A program made the position numbers and the translations under genes. From NCBI GenBank assembly GCA_963723235.1, contig CAVRPV010000010.1, positions 372,001 through 436,000 of the forward strand: DNA of 64,000 bases. The letters run 5' to 3'. Shown here piece after piece: positions 8,144 through 17,531 of this stretch (position 1 is its first letter; each line of letters begins with the position of its first letter). This stretch comes from CAIRTM01 sp963723235. GTDB taxonomy: Bacteria > Desulfobacterota > WTBG01 > CAIYCZ01 > CAIRTM01. Below the pieces are notes generated by a model that saw nothing but the letters and a program-made list of their open reading frames with translations, was not told the DNA's origin and searched no databases.

Positions 8144-8675
8144 ATGCCCGGAATCAAAACACACTGCATTCAGGCCGTACTGACCAGCGCGGCCATCTAC
8201 CCGTTTGCAGGTGGCGAAAACGCCGCTGTTTTCGGTCTCTCAATTGTATTGATTGACGTTGATCATGTGATTGAATATGTGCGTCAGACAGGGTCGCCAA
8301 AAATATGGGGGGTATTCCCATGCTGTAACATCATTGAGAACAACCTGCACCGCGGATTTTATGTATTGAACCTGTTCCACACGCTTGAGTTCATGCTTTG
8401 TATCGGTCTGCTGGGGATGCTCAACCCTGTTTTTTTCTATGCCTTGGCCGGCGCTCTCTGGCATTGTGCGCTGGATTTGTTCATGCTGGCACGGCGCAGG
8501 CTCATATTCATACGCGCCCTGTCAATTGCGGAATACTGTAATCAGGTCCCGCAATCCGGACAACATCCTGCGCATGCGCGATTTGCTGCGCATGGATGGC
8601 GTTATCATTCCCCAAGACTCCTGGAATTACCCGGCCTGGATTCAGCACTGGGCCCATTGCAGGCCTTTTTGCTGA
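8144..8675 (+). pseudogene. Membrane protein with DUF457-like histidine/aspartate pattern, frameshifted
   Basis: The first frame gives a hydrophobic protein with conserved polar residues in membrane-like segments: IDVDHVIEYV, LHRGF...FHTLEF and WHCALDLF. This resembles the D-x-D-H / H-R-G / H-x-x-x-D logic of membrane-bound metal-dependent hydrolases (YbcI/DUF457), though the match is only suggestive. At IAEY the frame derails. Skipping one T at 8537 continues as VIRSRNPDNILRMRDLLRMDGVIIPQDSW and stops at 8675, for 176 residues. That end leaves a clean 21-base gap to the converging gene, whereas the unshifted frame would run 92 bases into it. Sequencing error or a true mutation are both possible. 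Confidence 0.6.
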
Positions 8676-8696
8676 TGTGCCTGTGCGAAATTTCCC

Positions 8697-9650
8697 TCAC
8701 CCCCTGCGCAGCATCTCCTGCGCCTGTACCATCGAAGCAACCACGCTGTTGCACGGTACCGAACAGTTATACTGCTGAGCCAAATTGACAATATAACCAT
8801 TGAGCGCTTGTATTTCGGTTTTCTTACCACGCTGGATATCCTGAAGCATTGACGGCAAATGGTCATAGGTGCGGGGTATCAGCTCTTCAAACAGGATATG
8901 AATATAATCGTCGGGGCTGGCGTAGGGCAATGCAACACCGCACAGAGAAGCAACCTCAAAAATCTCCTCAACAATCCGCAGCATTACAGTGTGCATTCCG
9001 GTCTCAAGCAATGAACCGTAATGTGTATTGAGAATGGTTGCAAGGGCATTCAACGCGCAATTATAGAGCATTTTGCCCCACAGCAGCCTTTCAATCCCTT
9101 CAACAACACGACACCTGATACCTGCATGAGAAAACATCAGCGCAAGATGCTCAACAAGGGCCTTGTCCGCTGTTCCGCCTTCAGGCACACCAAGCGCAGT
9201 GCTGTCAGCCTCAACTGTTACGCGCACATGCCCGTTTTCAACAAACACTACCCCGAAAATAATCCGACCGCCGATAACGCGTGAAAAGCCTGCATGTCCG
9301 GCGATACATTCAATATTACCAAGGCCATTTTGCAATGATACAAAAGTCAATGTGCCCGGCAACAAATCCACACACCCGCGCATCAACTCATCCGTATCAT
9401 ACGACTTTACCGTAACCAGGGCCAGTTCGCAATCTGCGCGCACGTGTGCAGGCATTTCTGCAACCGATGTGAAGCAAGCCAGGCTTTTGATACAATGTTC
9501 GCCCCAGATGCCGTCAATCATCAGACCCCTGTCTGCAATGGCATTCATATGCTCCTGCCGACCGATAAGCGTTACCCGATGGCCGGCCAGGGCAAGCAGT
9601 CCGCCAATCACTGAACCGATTGCACCTGCTCCCAGAACAACAATATTCAT
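8697..9650 (-). CDS. Ketopantoate reductase family protein (ApbA/PanE-like)
   Basis: This 317-residue protein opens with a Rossmann fold: the dinucleotide motif GAGAIG at 7-12 and GHRVTLIGR ending the second strand. A C-terminal helical domain contains the family's LLWGKMLYNCALNALATIL region, with a conserved Lys and Asn of the active site. PanE reduces 2-dehydropantoate to pantoate with NADPH on the way to coenzyme A. Several paralogues act on other 2-keto acids, and no other pantothenate gene is nearby, so I leave the symbol blank. AAGGAG lies about ten bases before the ATG. Confidence 0.8.
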   Translation of the reverse strand: MNIVVLGAGAIGSVIGGLLALAGHRVTLIGRQEHMNAIADRGLMIDGIWGEHCIKSLACFTSVAEMPAHVRADCELALVTVKSYDTDELMRGCVDLLPGTLTFVSLQNGLGNIECIAGHAGFSRVIGGRIIFGVVFVENGHVRVTVEADSTALGVPEGGTADKALVEHLALMFSHAGIRCRVVEGIERLLWGKMLYNCALNALATILNTHYGSLLETGMHTVMLRIVEEIFEVASLCGVALPYASPDDYIHILFEELIPRTYDHLPSMLQDIQRGKKTEIQALNGYIVNLAQQYNCSVPCNSVVASMVQAQEMLRRG

Positions 9651-10069
9651 ATTTGTTTGCTCCTTTCCACTACCGCCTTACCTCAACATGATCAAGTCCT
9701 GTCTATGTTTTCACAGAAAGTATAAAGCATAAGCCTTCAAAGAACAATTGAGAATGACAGCTACGAGTGACGTGCCCATGAAACACAATCTAATACAATT
9801 CATGCGTAATGTATTGTGATAGACAGAATGTGCGGCCAACACAGGTATGCCGCTACAAACAAAAGAGAGCATGTACCCCACAGACAAACCTACAGCATGC
9901 CATACGGCATGTTGAGAACGGTATCAACCTTGATACGTTGCGCAGTCACACGATGAACAATCACTGTAAAGGAAACAATGACATCTGTTATGCGATGTGA
10001 TATTGTGTTTACCAGACAAAAAACATACTTTTAAAAAAAAATTAAAAATTTTAAATATACAGCAAGCAT
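9651..10069. other. Gene-free stretch between panE-like gene and radical SAM gene
   Basis: About 420 bases separate the divergent genes. The right end (10020-10062) is strongly AT-rich with A- and T-runs, and probably holds the promoter of the radical SAM gene, but no convincing -35/-10 pair can be singled out. A short open frame at 9809-10000 lacks a ribosome-binding site and recognisable composition. I see no RNA gene or repeat here. Confidence 0.5.
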
Positions 10070-12604
10070 ATGAATCATAAAATTAATGAGCCTGCCTTGT
10101 ATTCAGAGCTTCCCTTTGTCTCCAGGGCATCACGCTATCTCGGCAATGAAATCAACAGCATTCGAAAAAACCCGGATGAGGTTGACATTACCTTTGCATT
10201 CGCATTCCCTGATATCTACGAAGTGGGCATGTCGCATACCGGCATGCACATACTCTATGAGCACCTCAACAGTTTTGACTGGATCGCCTGTGAAAGGGTT
10301 TTCGCCCCGTGGGTAGACATGCTGGAACGCATGCAATCCAATAACCTGCGCCTGCAAACACTTGAAAATCAGCTGCCGGTCAGCAAGTGCGACATACTCG
10401 GATTTTCAATTGAATACGAGCTTGCCTGTTCGACGGTATTGCGTATGCTTGAACTTGCAGGCATCCCGCTCATGGCCGCTGAACGCGACAATGCTTGGCC
10501 GTTGATCATCGCCGGCGGCCCCTGCACCTATAACCCGGAGCCGCTGGCCGACTTTTTCGATGCCTTTGTAATCGGTGAAGGCGAAGATGTAACCATTGAG
10601 CTTTGTGACGCAGTGCGCAGCTGGAAATCGCTCAGTCCTGGCCGAGACAAACCCTCACTTCTTAACACCCTCAGCGAAATTCCCGGCATCTATGTTCCGC
10701 TTTTTTTCAGATCGACTGCCAGCGGAAACGGTAATCCGCAGACCGTCACGCCATGTAAACCCGGGTATGACACGGTCACAAAGCGCATTATGCGTGATTT
10801 TAACCATGCGCCGACCTGCACCTCACCTGTTGTGCCCTATTTACAGATTATTCATGACCGTGCGGCCGTAGAGATTACGCGCGGCTGCACCCGCGGCTGC
10901 CGATTTTGCATGGCCGGCATGGTCTACCGTCCAACGCGTGAAAAAAATGCCGAAACCATCTGTTCGCTTGCCCGCGAATGTCTGAATACAAGCGGCTATG
11001 AAGAACTGGGACTGCTGTCGCTCAGCTCGTCGGACCATAGCGCTATACAACACCTGCTGCCCGAGCTGATGCAGCATGCGCAGGCCGAAACCATAGCTGT
11101 ATCATTGCCATCTCTTCGGGTCGACTCGCTTGATCCGGCCATGATGGAGGAAATAAAAAAGGTACGCAAAACCGGGTTTACAATAGCCCCGGAGGCAGGC
11201 ACACAGCGTCTTCGCGACGTCATCAACAAGGGTATAACCCGCGATGAAATACTCACTACGGCAACACGTATATTTGAGGCCGGCTGGAACCTGGTAAAGC
11301 TGTACTTTATGATCGGACTGCCAACGGAAACCGATCAGGATCTGGACGGCATCGTTGATCTGGCACGCTCAATCGCTTCGCTTAATCACCGCAAGCAGGT
11401 AACTGTCAGTATTTCAACCTTTGTGCCCAAGCCACACACACCATTCCAGTGGGAAGCACAGGACAGTGCTGATGAAATTCTGCGCAAGCAGCGCTACCTG
11501 ATGGAGCGTTTGCGGGCCAAAAACATAAAGTGCAAATGGCACAACCATCACCTCAGTCTGCTGGAGGGCGTCTTCGCGCGAGGGGACCGCCGCCTGGGAC
11601 AACTGCTGATTGAGGCTCATAAGCTGGGGGCCGGATTTGAATCATGGTCCGAGCATTTCAAGCCCGAACTGTGGGAACAGGCTTTCAGCCTTTCCGGTAT
11701 TGACCCTGAACAGTATCTCACAAACCGTCCACTTGAGGCCCCCCTGCCCTGGGACCATATCCGTTGCGGAGTCAATAAGAAATTCCTTGCGCTGGAGCGG
11801 GAACGGGCATTTGCAGCCCGCTCCACCAATGACTGCCGTACTGTATGCCAGGGATGCGGCGTATGCGATGCCCTTGATGCACGGCTTGAAATTGCCGGCA
11901 CCGGCAACGCTTCAGCACATGCACATCCTCACAAGCCCAGTCTGGTTGTGCCCTGTGAAGATAGTGCTTTTCGCTATCGCATCAATTATGCCAAAACAGG
12001 ACCGGCACGCTTCCTCAGCCACCTTGAGCTCACCCGTGTTTTTTCAAGAGCAATGCGGCGCGCACGACTACCGCTTAAATTTTCCATCGGATTTCACCCA
12101 ATGCCGAAAATCACTTTCCATAGTGCGCTGCCGGTCGGGCTGGAAAGTGAAGAGGAATGGTGCGATGTGCAGTTGCGAAGTGACCTGTCGCCCTCGCATA
12201 TACTTGAGCGCTGTGCCCCGCTGTTTCCCGCAGGCATCAGCATGCTGGGCGTTACGGCAATTCCATTACAAAACAAAACGGTGCCTGTTACACTGCGAAG
12301 CTATCGAATTGCGTTTCCTGAACACATGCCCGACTCTCCCGCGCTGGAACATGTCAAATCATTGCTGGAAAAGTTTCAAAATTGCACCTCGCTGCCGTTC
12401 GACTTGCAGCGGAAAAAAGGCATGAAAACCATTGACCTCAAACAGGTGATTCAGAGCCTCACAATCAGCACCGGCACCTCGCTCCTGCTAAGCCTGAATC
12501 CCGCTGAGAACAGCGTTCCGCGGGTTGATGAAATTATTGGGGAAATTTTTGAACTCTCCGGCGACATACGCACCGGGCTCAACATTACCAAACTGCGCAC
12601 ATAA
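10070..12604 (+). CDS. TIGR03960-type B12-binding-like radical SAM protein fused to a DUF2344 domain
   Basis: An 844-residue protein. Residues 1-200 form a B12-binding-like domain (FPDIYEVGMSHTGMHILYE; IIAGGPCTYNPEPLADFFD). The radical SAM core follows, with C273-x3-C277-x2-C280 in RGCTRGCRFC and HSALPVGLESEEEW later in the C-terminal part. A CQGCGVC cysteine cluster lies near residue 600, and the last 200 residues match DUF2344 (RYAKTG-type start, here YRINYAKTGPARFLSHLE). In many genomes these two parts occur together directly upstream of RNase G or E, exactly as here, which hints at a role in RNA or ribosome modification. The reaction is unknown. Confidence 0.88.
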   Translation: MNHKINEPALYSELPFVSRASRYLGNEINSIRKNPDEVDITFAFAFPDIYEVGMSHTGMHILYEHLNSFDWIACERVFAPWVDMLERMQSNNLRLQTLENQLPVSKCDILGFSIEYELACSTVLRMLELAGIPLMAAERDNAWPLIIAGGPCTYNPEPLADFFDAFVIGEGEDVTIELCDAVRSWKSLSPGRDKPSLLNTLSEIPGIYVPLFFRSTASGNGNPQTVTPCKPGYDTVTKRIMRDFNHAPTCTSPVVPYLQIIHDRAAVEITRGCTRGCRFCMAGMVYRPTREKNAETICSLARECLNTSGYEELGLLSLSSSDHSAIQHLLPELMQHAQAETIAVSLPSLRVDSLDPAMMEEIKKVRKTGFTIAPEAGTQRLRDVINKGITRDEILTTATRIFEAGWNLVKLYFMIGLPTETDQDLDGIVDLARSIASLNHRKQVTVSISTFVPKPHTPFQWEAQDSADEILRKQRYLMERLRAKNIKCKWHNHHLSLLEGVFARGDRRLGQLLIEAHKLGAGFESWSEHFKPELWEQAFSLSGIDPEQYLTNRPLEAPLPWDHIRCGVNKKFLALERERAFAARSTNDCRTVCQGCGVCDALDARLEIAGTGNASAHAHPHKPSLVVPCEDSAFRYRINYAKTGPARFLSHLELTRVFSRAMRRARLPLKFSIGFHPMPKITFHSALPVGLESEEEWCDVQLRSDLSPSHILERCAPLFPAGISMLGVTAIPLQNKTVPVTLRSYRIAFPEHMPDSPALEHVKSLLEKFQNCTSLPFDLQRKKGMKTIDLKQVIQSLTISTGTSLLLSLNPAENSVPRVDEIIGEIFELSGDIRTGLNITKLRT

Positions 12605-12664
12605 AAACTTTCCGTGCTCACGGCACATGCAACCGCAAGCACGGACCTGGATGAACGACACACT

Positions 12665-14188
12665 ATGCCCTCTGAACTCATCATCAATGTCACATCCAAT
12701 GAAACACGTGTTGCCCTTATGGAAAACAGCGTGCTGAGCGAGCTGCACATCGAACGCGCCTCAGACAGGGGCATCGCCGGCAATATCTATAAGGGCCGTA
12801 TCCAGCGCGTCCTGCCTGGCATGCAGGCAGCATTTGTCGATATCGGACTGGCACGCTCGGCTTTTCTCTATGTCGATGATGTGTACACAAGCAACAGAAA
12901 CGATTCTCTGCGCAGCGTCTTCAAAGATGAACAGGATGAGCTCGAAATTGAAGACGAAGATAAAGACGAACCGCAACGACCGCACAGCATACCCATTGAG
13001 GAGCTGATCAGTGACGGGCGCGAAATACTTGTGCAGATCATGAAAGAACCCATCGGGACCAAGGGCGCACGTATTTCCTCCTACATATCCCTGCCCGGCC
13101 GTTATCTGGTGTATCTGCCGGGTATGGATAACATAGCCATATCACGTCGTATTACCGACCCGGCTGAACGTGAACGGCTTGAAGGCATTCTCAAGAGCAT
13201 TCGACCGGGCACCAGCGGTTTTATTGTCAGAACTGCCAGTGAAGGCGCCCAGGAAGATGAACTGCGCATGGATATGGACTTTCTTTTAAAGCTATGGGAC
13301 AGCATTCAGATGCGCAGCCCCGCTGCAAAAGCGCCAAGCATGCTGCATGAGGATCTGAGCGTATCCCTCAGGGCGATCCGTGATCTGTACAGCAACAGTA
13401 TAAAAAAAGTTATTGTTGACTCACCGTATACATATCAAAACATCATCGATTTCATCGAGACTTTTACGCCGCAGCTCAAATTTTCAGTTGAACTCTATGA
13501 TGATCCGATGCCTATTTTTGACGCCCTTGGGATTGAACTTGAAATCAGCCGGACGCTGAATCGCAATGTATGGCTTAAATCAGGCGGCTACATCGTTATT
13601 GAACAGACCGAGGCCCTCTTTGTCATTGATGTAAACACCGGGCGATATGTAGGTAAAGGCAATCAGGCTGACACTATCCTTAAAACAAATCTTGAGGCGG
13701 TCAAAGAGATCGCCTACCAGATTCGGCTCAGAAATCTCGGCGGCATCATTATTGTCGACTTTATCGATATGGAAAAAAAAGCCGATCGTCAGGCTGTACT
13801 CGACGCCCTGCAGGAAGCCCTCAAAAAAGATCGTTCAAAAACAAACGTCAGCGGCATCTCAGATCTCGGACTGGTGCAGATGACCCGCAAACGCATACGC
13901 GAAAACCTGCGGTCTCAGATGTGCGATCCGTGTCCGCACTGCGAGGGACGTGGATCTATCAAATCAACCCGTTCAATTGCCTACGACATTCTGCGCTCTG
14001 TTCGCAAGGAAGCCGGCACTCATATTGAAGAAAAAATCCTGGTTCTGGCGCATCCGGATGTTGTCACCTACCTGTACGATGAAGAACGCGACTACATCGA
14101 TGAGCTTGAAAACCGCTTCCGCAAAAAAATTGTCATCCGGGCTGACAACCGAAATCACAATGAAAAATTTGATGTTTTCTCGCACTGA
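12665..14188 (+). CDS. rng: Ribonuclease G (RNase E/G family)
   Basis: Endoribonuclease of 507 residues from the ATG at 12665 (MPSELIINVTSNETRVALME), the normal length for RNase G without an RNase E-type scaffold tail. An S1 domain (GNIYKGRIQRVLPGMQAAFVD) is interrupted by an acidic insertion rich in Glu/Asp around residues 90-110. The DNase I-like catalytic domain supplies the metal-binding aspartates D322 (VIDVNTG) and D365/D368 (VDFIDM). The zinc-link CPHC is at 423-426 with an extra C420. It cleaves AU-rich single-stranded RNA in rRNA maturation and mRNA decay. It follows the radical SAM gene by 60 bases, a pairing seen widely. Confidence 0.93.
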   Translation: MPSELIINVTSNETRVALMENSVLSELHIERASDRGIAGNIYKGRIQRVLPGMQAAFVDIGLARSAFLYVDDVYTSNRNDSLRSVFKDEQDELEIEDEDKDEPQRPHSIPIEELISDGREILVQIMKEPIGTKGARISSYISLPGRYLVYLPGMDNIAISRRITDPAERERLEGILKSIRPGTSGFIVRTASEGAQEDELRMDMDFLLKLWDSIQMRSPAAKAPSMLHEDLSVSLRAIRDLYSNSIKKVIVDSPYTYQNIIDFIETFTPQLKFSVELYDDPMPIFDALGIELEISRTLNRNVWLKSGGYIVIEQTEALFVIDVNTGRYVGKGNQADTILKTNLEAVKEIAYQIRLRNLGGIIIVDFIDMEKKADRQAVLDALQEALKKDRSKTNVSGISDLGLVQMTRKRIRENLRSQMCDPCPHCEGRGSIKSTRSIAYDILRSVRKEAGTHIEEKILVLAHPDVVTYLYDEERDYIDELENRFRKKIVIRADNRNHNEKFDVFSH

Positions 14189-14247
14189 ATAAAAGCAACG
14201 CTCATTCACATACAAGCCAGCACTAAGCATGCAGGCCCCCTATTACG

Positions 14248-14286
14248 CACAAGGGGTCTCTGCCAGAATGACGAAGACCCCTTGTG
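14248..14286. other. Perfect 12-bp hairpin downstream of rng
   Basis: cacaaggggtct at 14248-14259 pairs perfectly with agaccccttgtg at 14275-14286 across a 15-base loop. No T-run follows on either strand, so it is not a standard intrinsic terminator. It may be an mRNA 3' stabilising structure for rng or part of the repeat-rich stretch that follows. Confidence 0.6.
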
Positions 14287-14381
14287 TACACTCATCGGTC
14301 AGGTGTGCTGTGCAATTCTGGCCCCGGATGTCGTCCAACCCCGCAAGCCCCTGCAGCGTGTTCCAACTCTGCGGAAAACTA

Positions 14382-14560
14382 CAATCTTGATGAAGTCGTA
14401 AAAGGTCACAAAAAACCCGTTTACACGACGCGCTCGTAAAAAGTTCGCAGGCAAGCCGCGCAAAGCCGCAGGAATGGGCGTACTTCCTGTACGCCGCAAT
14501 GATCCCGATGAATCGGGACGCAACACAGCATCCGGACTTTTTACAAGCGCGTCAATCTTA
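14382..14560. repeat. Intergenic repeat, copy 2 (~180 bp, imperfect inverted ends)
   Basis: Second copy of the element at 411-590, in the same orientation. Shared blocks include gtaaaaagttcg, gtacgccgcaatga, gcaacacag and tccggactttttac. The left end, cttgatgaagtcgtaaaag, and the right end, ctttttacaagcgcgtcaat, are partly inverted copies of each other. It sits between rng and the convergent aspartyl protease gene and explains nearly all of this 370-base gap together with the hairpin at 14248. Confidence 0.75.
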
Positions 14561-15628
14561 CATCGCACACAAAGTGGAAACACAGCCGCGGCCTGCTTCT
14601 CTGGTCAATGAATGCGGCTGCGCAAGGTTTGCAAATGATTGATACGGACTCTGCATCCCGGCAACCCGCTCCGCCTGAATCTTAATGAGATCGCGACGAT
14701 TCTGTATAACGGCCTCAATGTCCGCGATGTTTTTTTCAATCCGGCTGATAGCGGATTCATTACCCTTATCGCGTGAAACGCCGGAGCCCTGAAAGCGGGT
14801 TTGATTGCGGGCACTGCTGAGTGCTGACTCGGCGGTCTGGCGTTCTATTTCCAGATCCTCAATAGCATCTTTATATTCCTGAATCACGCTATGGCTGGTT
14901 TTAATAGCAAGCGTTAACTGTTTTATCTGACTGTCGATTTCACGCTTGGCATGTTCCCTGTCCTGCCGGATCGCATCCGACTCCGGCTCACGCTTCAGTC
15001 CGTTCGACTGTAGCTCAGGATCTTTTGCAACCAGCACAATTTGGCCAACCTGAGCATCAATATTTAACTCAAAGTTCCCCAGAAAATCCATCCCGAGCAG
15101 GCGCAGTTTCCCGATCGTTACGTCAAGATTCTCAACCAGGGCCTCTCCTACCCCAATGGAGGCAAGGTGCACAACCGGCATTTGAACAATACTGCCGTCG
15201 GCAATCAGGCCTCGCACGCTGTTTGCGGGTTCAATCGGAATATTGAGCATCCGGGCGTCACTCTCAGTGATCATAGAGGAGGTCGCACCTGTATCAAGTT
15301 GAAAGATAACCGGATAGTGGCGGTCAAGAACTGCGTGTACAAAAATCGTACCGCCCTTGGCATCAAAGTTGACAACAATGCGTTGCGCAGCGGGCAGAGC
15401 ATGTTCCGGTATGTCTGCTTCAGGTCTGGTATTTTGGTCCGGGGGCTTATCCTGATACTGGTCGGGCGGTACATTGACCGGGTTGTCGGTATAGCGCACC
15501 TGGCCGTTTTCATCAATAGAGCGATAAAAACCGGACTGCGTATACGCAAAGACAGGCAGGGTTACGCTCAACAGGACGACGAGCAACACCCCATGCATAC
15601 GCTGAGCACGTATAACGCGTAGATGCAT
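14558..15628 (-). CDS. Secreted retroviral-type aspartyl protease with DUF4124 and coiled-coil regions
   Basis: The start at 15628 has GGAG seven bases upstream; 356 residues follow. A signal peptide (HGVLLVVLLSVTLPVFA) is followed by a DUF4124-like segment (GFYRSIDENGQVRYTDNP), then a clan-AA aspartyl protease domain with the active-site motif LDTGATSSM and a second hydrophobic glycine motif near LLGMDFLGNFEL. The C-terminal 150 residues are charged and heptad-like, predicted coiled coil. Such single-domain proteases work as dimers, here probably in the periplasm. It follows a 58-residue membrane protein gene by 26 bases and a histidine kinase further upstream, all on one strand. Confidence 0.85.
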   Translation of the reverse strand: MHLRVIRAQRMHGVLLVVLLSVTLPVFAYTQSGFYRSIDENGQVRYTDNPVNVPPDQYQDKPPDQNTRPEADIPEHALPAAQRIVVNFDAKGGTIFVHAVLDRHYPVIFQLDTGATSSMITESDARMLNIPIEPANSVRGLIADGSIVQMPVVHLASIGVGEALVENLDVTIGKLRLLGMDFLGNFELNIDAQVGQIVLVAKDPELQSNGLKREPESDAIRQDREHAKREIDSQIKQLTLAIKTSHSVIQEYKDAIEDLEIERQTAESALSSARNQTRFQGSGVSRDKGNESAISRIEKNIADIEAVIQNRRDLIKIQAERVAGMQSPYQSFANLAQPHSLTREAGRGCVSTLCAM

Positions 15629-15654
15629 AATCCGGCTCCACGACCAAAGCATTG

Positions 15655-15831
15655 TTAGTCGTTACGCCTCGTATCGTTTCTGCTGGTCGTATCCTGCTGT
15701 ATGACCGGTTGGGAATGTGAGGCCTTCTGATCCTGATCATTTTTTTTCCTGCCAAGCTTTGCGACAACTATAATACCAAACCCTAAACACGCTCCAACAC
15801 CAATCTTAACTAATAAGTCGGTCCAGTCCAT
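15655..15831 (-). CDS. 58-residue single-pass membrane protein
   Basis: A small gene with ATG at 15829-15831 and TAA at 15655-15657. It begins MDWTDLLVKIGVGACLGFG and has one hydrophobic helix (about residues 5-25, glycine-rich), then a positively charged KLGRKK stop-transfer sequence. The tail is polar, rich in Gln, Asp, Ser and Arg, and presumably cytoplasmic. A good AGGAG lies eight bases upstream of the ATG. It lies 49 bases after the histidine kinase and 26 bases before the aspartyl protease. I recognise no family. The strong ribosome-binding site, amphipathic logic and operon position make it likely to be real. Confidence 0.7.
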   Translation of the reverse strand: MDWTDLLVKIGVGACLGFGIIVVAKLGRKKNDQDQKASHSQPVIQQDTTSRNDTRRND

Positions 15832-15880
15832 ATCTGCACTCCTGTATTCTCTGGTGTATGTTCATGGTAATCGGTAGCAC

Positions 15881-16636
15881 TCATGTACGTGCCTGCGCCT
15901 GTAATGGAAAAACAACGGTCAGGGTCGTATTGCCGGGACTGCTTTCAACCTGAAAACGGGGTTTATATGGCTGCAGCAAGACAGCAACGTAGGCAAGTCC
16001 GCTCAAAGGCCTGCCACATGTTTGCTCCGGGTGTTCAAGCGTTTGTATCATGCTGAGCCGCATCTGTTCATCCATGCCACAGCCGTTATCGCTAATCGAA
16101 ACGACAATACTGTTTTCTTCGGCCTGCGCTAAGACGGTAAGTATTTTGGTTTCATTATCACGCATAGCCGCCTGCGCATTATCAAGAATTTCCTTAAAAC
16201 TGTTTGAAAAATGCACATGCGCACCCACAATGGTCGGCATTGAGGTGTCAATACGGAATATTTTTTCAATATTATGTTTAAACTCCATATCAGACAAAAA
16301 AAATTCCAAATCCTCGCGCAACACAACGGCTATATTAACAGGCTGCATAGTGTTTTGAATTGCTGTAGTACAGCGATGTACTGTATTTTTTACAAGTCCG
16401 CTGACCCTGTTACAATTGTCAATAATAAGGTTGATATCCCGGCGAGATTTTTCCAACTCCTGCAAAACATCCTGATCGTGCATGGACGCAAGGAGCCGAT
16501 CAACACGCAGGCGCAAAATATCTGCACGCCCCAAAATCGATGAAAGCGGAGTGTTTATGTTATGCGCAGTGCCATTGAGAAGCGATCCGGTAAAAGCCAG
16601 ACTGTTGATCTGATCATTATCATAATTTTTAAGCAT
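15881..16636 (-). CDS. Histidine kinase-like protein without sensor domain
   Basis: This 251-residue cytoplasmic protein consists only of a dimerisation/phosphoacceptor segment and an ATPase domain. The H-box TAHNINTPLSSILGRAD places the candidate phospho-His at H25. The N-box FKEILDNAQAAM contains N153, and SDNGCGMDEQ is the G1 box. The nucleotide lid is short and the G2 glycine motif is weak. There is no transmembrane helix or PAS domain, so it must receive its signal from a partner. No response regulator is adjacent; the next genes on the strand encode a small membrane protein and a secreted aspartyl protease, possible partners. Confidence 0.75.
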   Translation of the reverse strand: MLKNYDNDQINSLAFTGSLLNGTAHNINTPLSSILGRADILRLRVDRLLASMHDQDVLQELEKSRRDINLIIDNCNRVSGLVKNTVHRCTTAIQNTMQPVNIAVVLREDLEFFLSDMEFKHNIEKIFRIDTSMPTIVGAHVHFSNSFKEILDNAQAAMRDNETKILTVLAQAEENSIVVSISDNGCGMDEQMRLSMIQTLEHPEQTCGRPLSGLAYVAVLLQPYKPRFQVESSPGNTTLTVVFPLQAQART

Positions 16637-16913
16637 TCCGTCTGCTCCCTGTAGCGTTTGTCCAATTCGGGGCCTTTACATCAAAGCTAACTCATTCTTC
16701 AACAAAAAATTCAGATTTACAACTAATTTTGCTCATCAGATTTCTTTTGAAAAAATATACCACGAACTTTCAAAATCCTACAGGCGTGTTTTTTATGCTC
16801 AGTAACCTGAGGCATATGAGACGATAACAGCAACGAGGACCGGATAAGTTGACAGAATCGTTATTTTTTGATATTTTTTATTGGTTTTTCGAACATTTAA
16901 CCGGAGAGCACCA

Positions 16914-17474
16914 ATGGAGTTACAACAAGCCATTAAGCAGCGCCGCAGCATCCGCCAGTATAAACCGGACATGCCCACGTACGAACTCATTCAGCAGGTA
17001 CTTGAGGCCGCCCGCATGGCCCCGTCCTGGGCAAATACACAATGCTGGGAATTTATCGTGGTTGCCGATGCAGGCATAAAACAACTGCTGGCCGAGACCC
17101 TTCCTGAAAAAAACCCGGCCCGGAAGGCTATGACGCAGGCACCTCTTGTTATTGCGGCCTGCGCCCGCTCAGGTGTATCAGGATACTTTAAAGGACAGCC
17201 GGCAACTGACAAGGGAGACTGGCTGATGTTTGACACGGCCCTGGCACTGCAGAATCTCACTCTATGCGCCCACAGTCTCGGACTGGGAACCGTCCATACC
17301 GGTTTTTTTGACGCTGTCAAAGCCGGTGAAATCCTGCACATACCATCCGGCGTCACCCTGATAGAACTGCTGCCGCTGGGATATCCCGCTGATGCGGGCA
17401 TTATTACTCCGCGCAAACCACTCTCGGATTTTGTTTTTTATGATTGTCACGGGAACACGGTTTGCAGCTTATAG
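16914..17474 (+). CDS. Nitroreductase family flavoprotein
   Basis: A 186-residue nitroreductase-fold protein. The N-terminal QRRSIRQYKPD is the FMN phosphate-binding signature, and ARMAPSWANTQCWEFIVV and the LGLGTVHTGFF region complete the pocket. The start at 16914 follows GGAG by eight bases; a longer frame from 16881 lacks support. These FMN enzymes reduce nitro compounds, quinones or enones with NAD(P)H. The true substrate cannot be deduced. It precedes tmk by 57 bases on the same strand. Confidence 0.88.
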   Translation: MELQQAIKQRRSIRQYKPDMPTYELIQQVLEAARMAPSWANTQCWEFIVVADAGIKQLLAETLPEKNPARKAMTQAPLVIAACARSGVSGYFKGQPATDKGDWLMFDTALALQNLTLCAHSLGLGTVHTGFFDAVKAGEILHIPSGVTLIELLPLGYPADAGIITPRKPLSDFVFYDCHGNTVCSL

Positions 17475-17531
17475 CCGCACGAAAAAAACAAACGCTATCA
17501 TCCCATGAGTACATGGGCAGGTACTCTCTCT

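Noticed and set aside
9809..10000. 63-codon open frame between panE-like and radical SAM genes
   Set aside because: No ribosome-binding site, no recognisable composition, and no operon context.
14248..14286. Hairpin after rng as an intrinsic terminator
   Set aside because: The stem is perfect but no T-run follows on either strand, so I list it only as a structure.
14299..14583. Reverse-strand open frame inside repeat copy 2
   Set aside because: As for copy 1; it also overlaps the end of the aspartyl protease gene.
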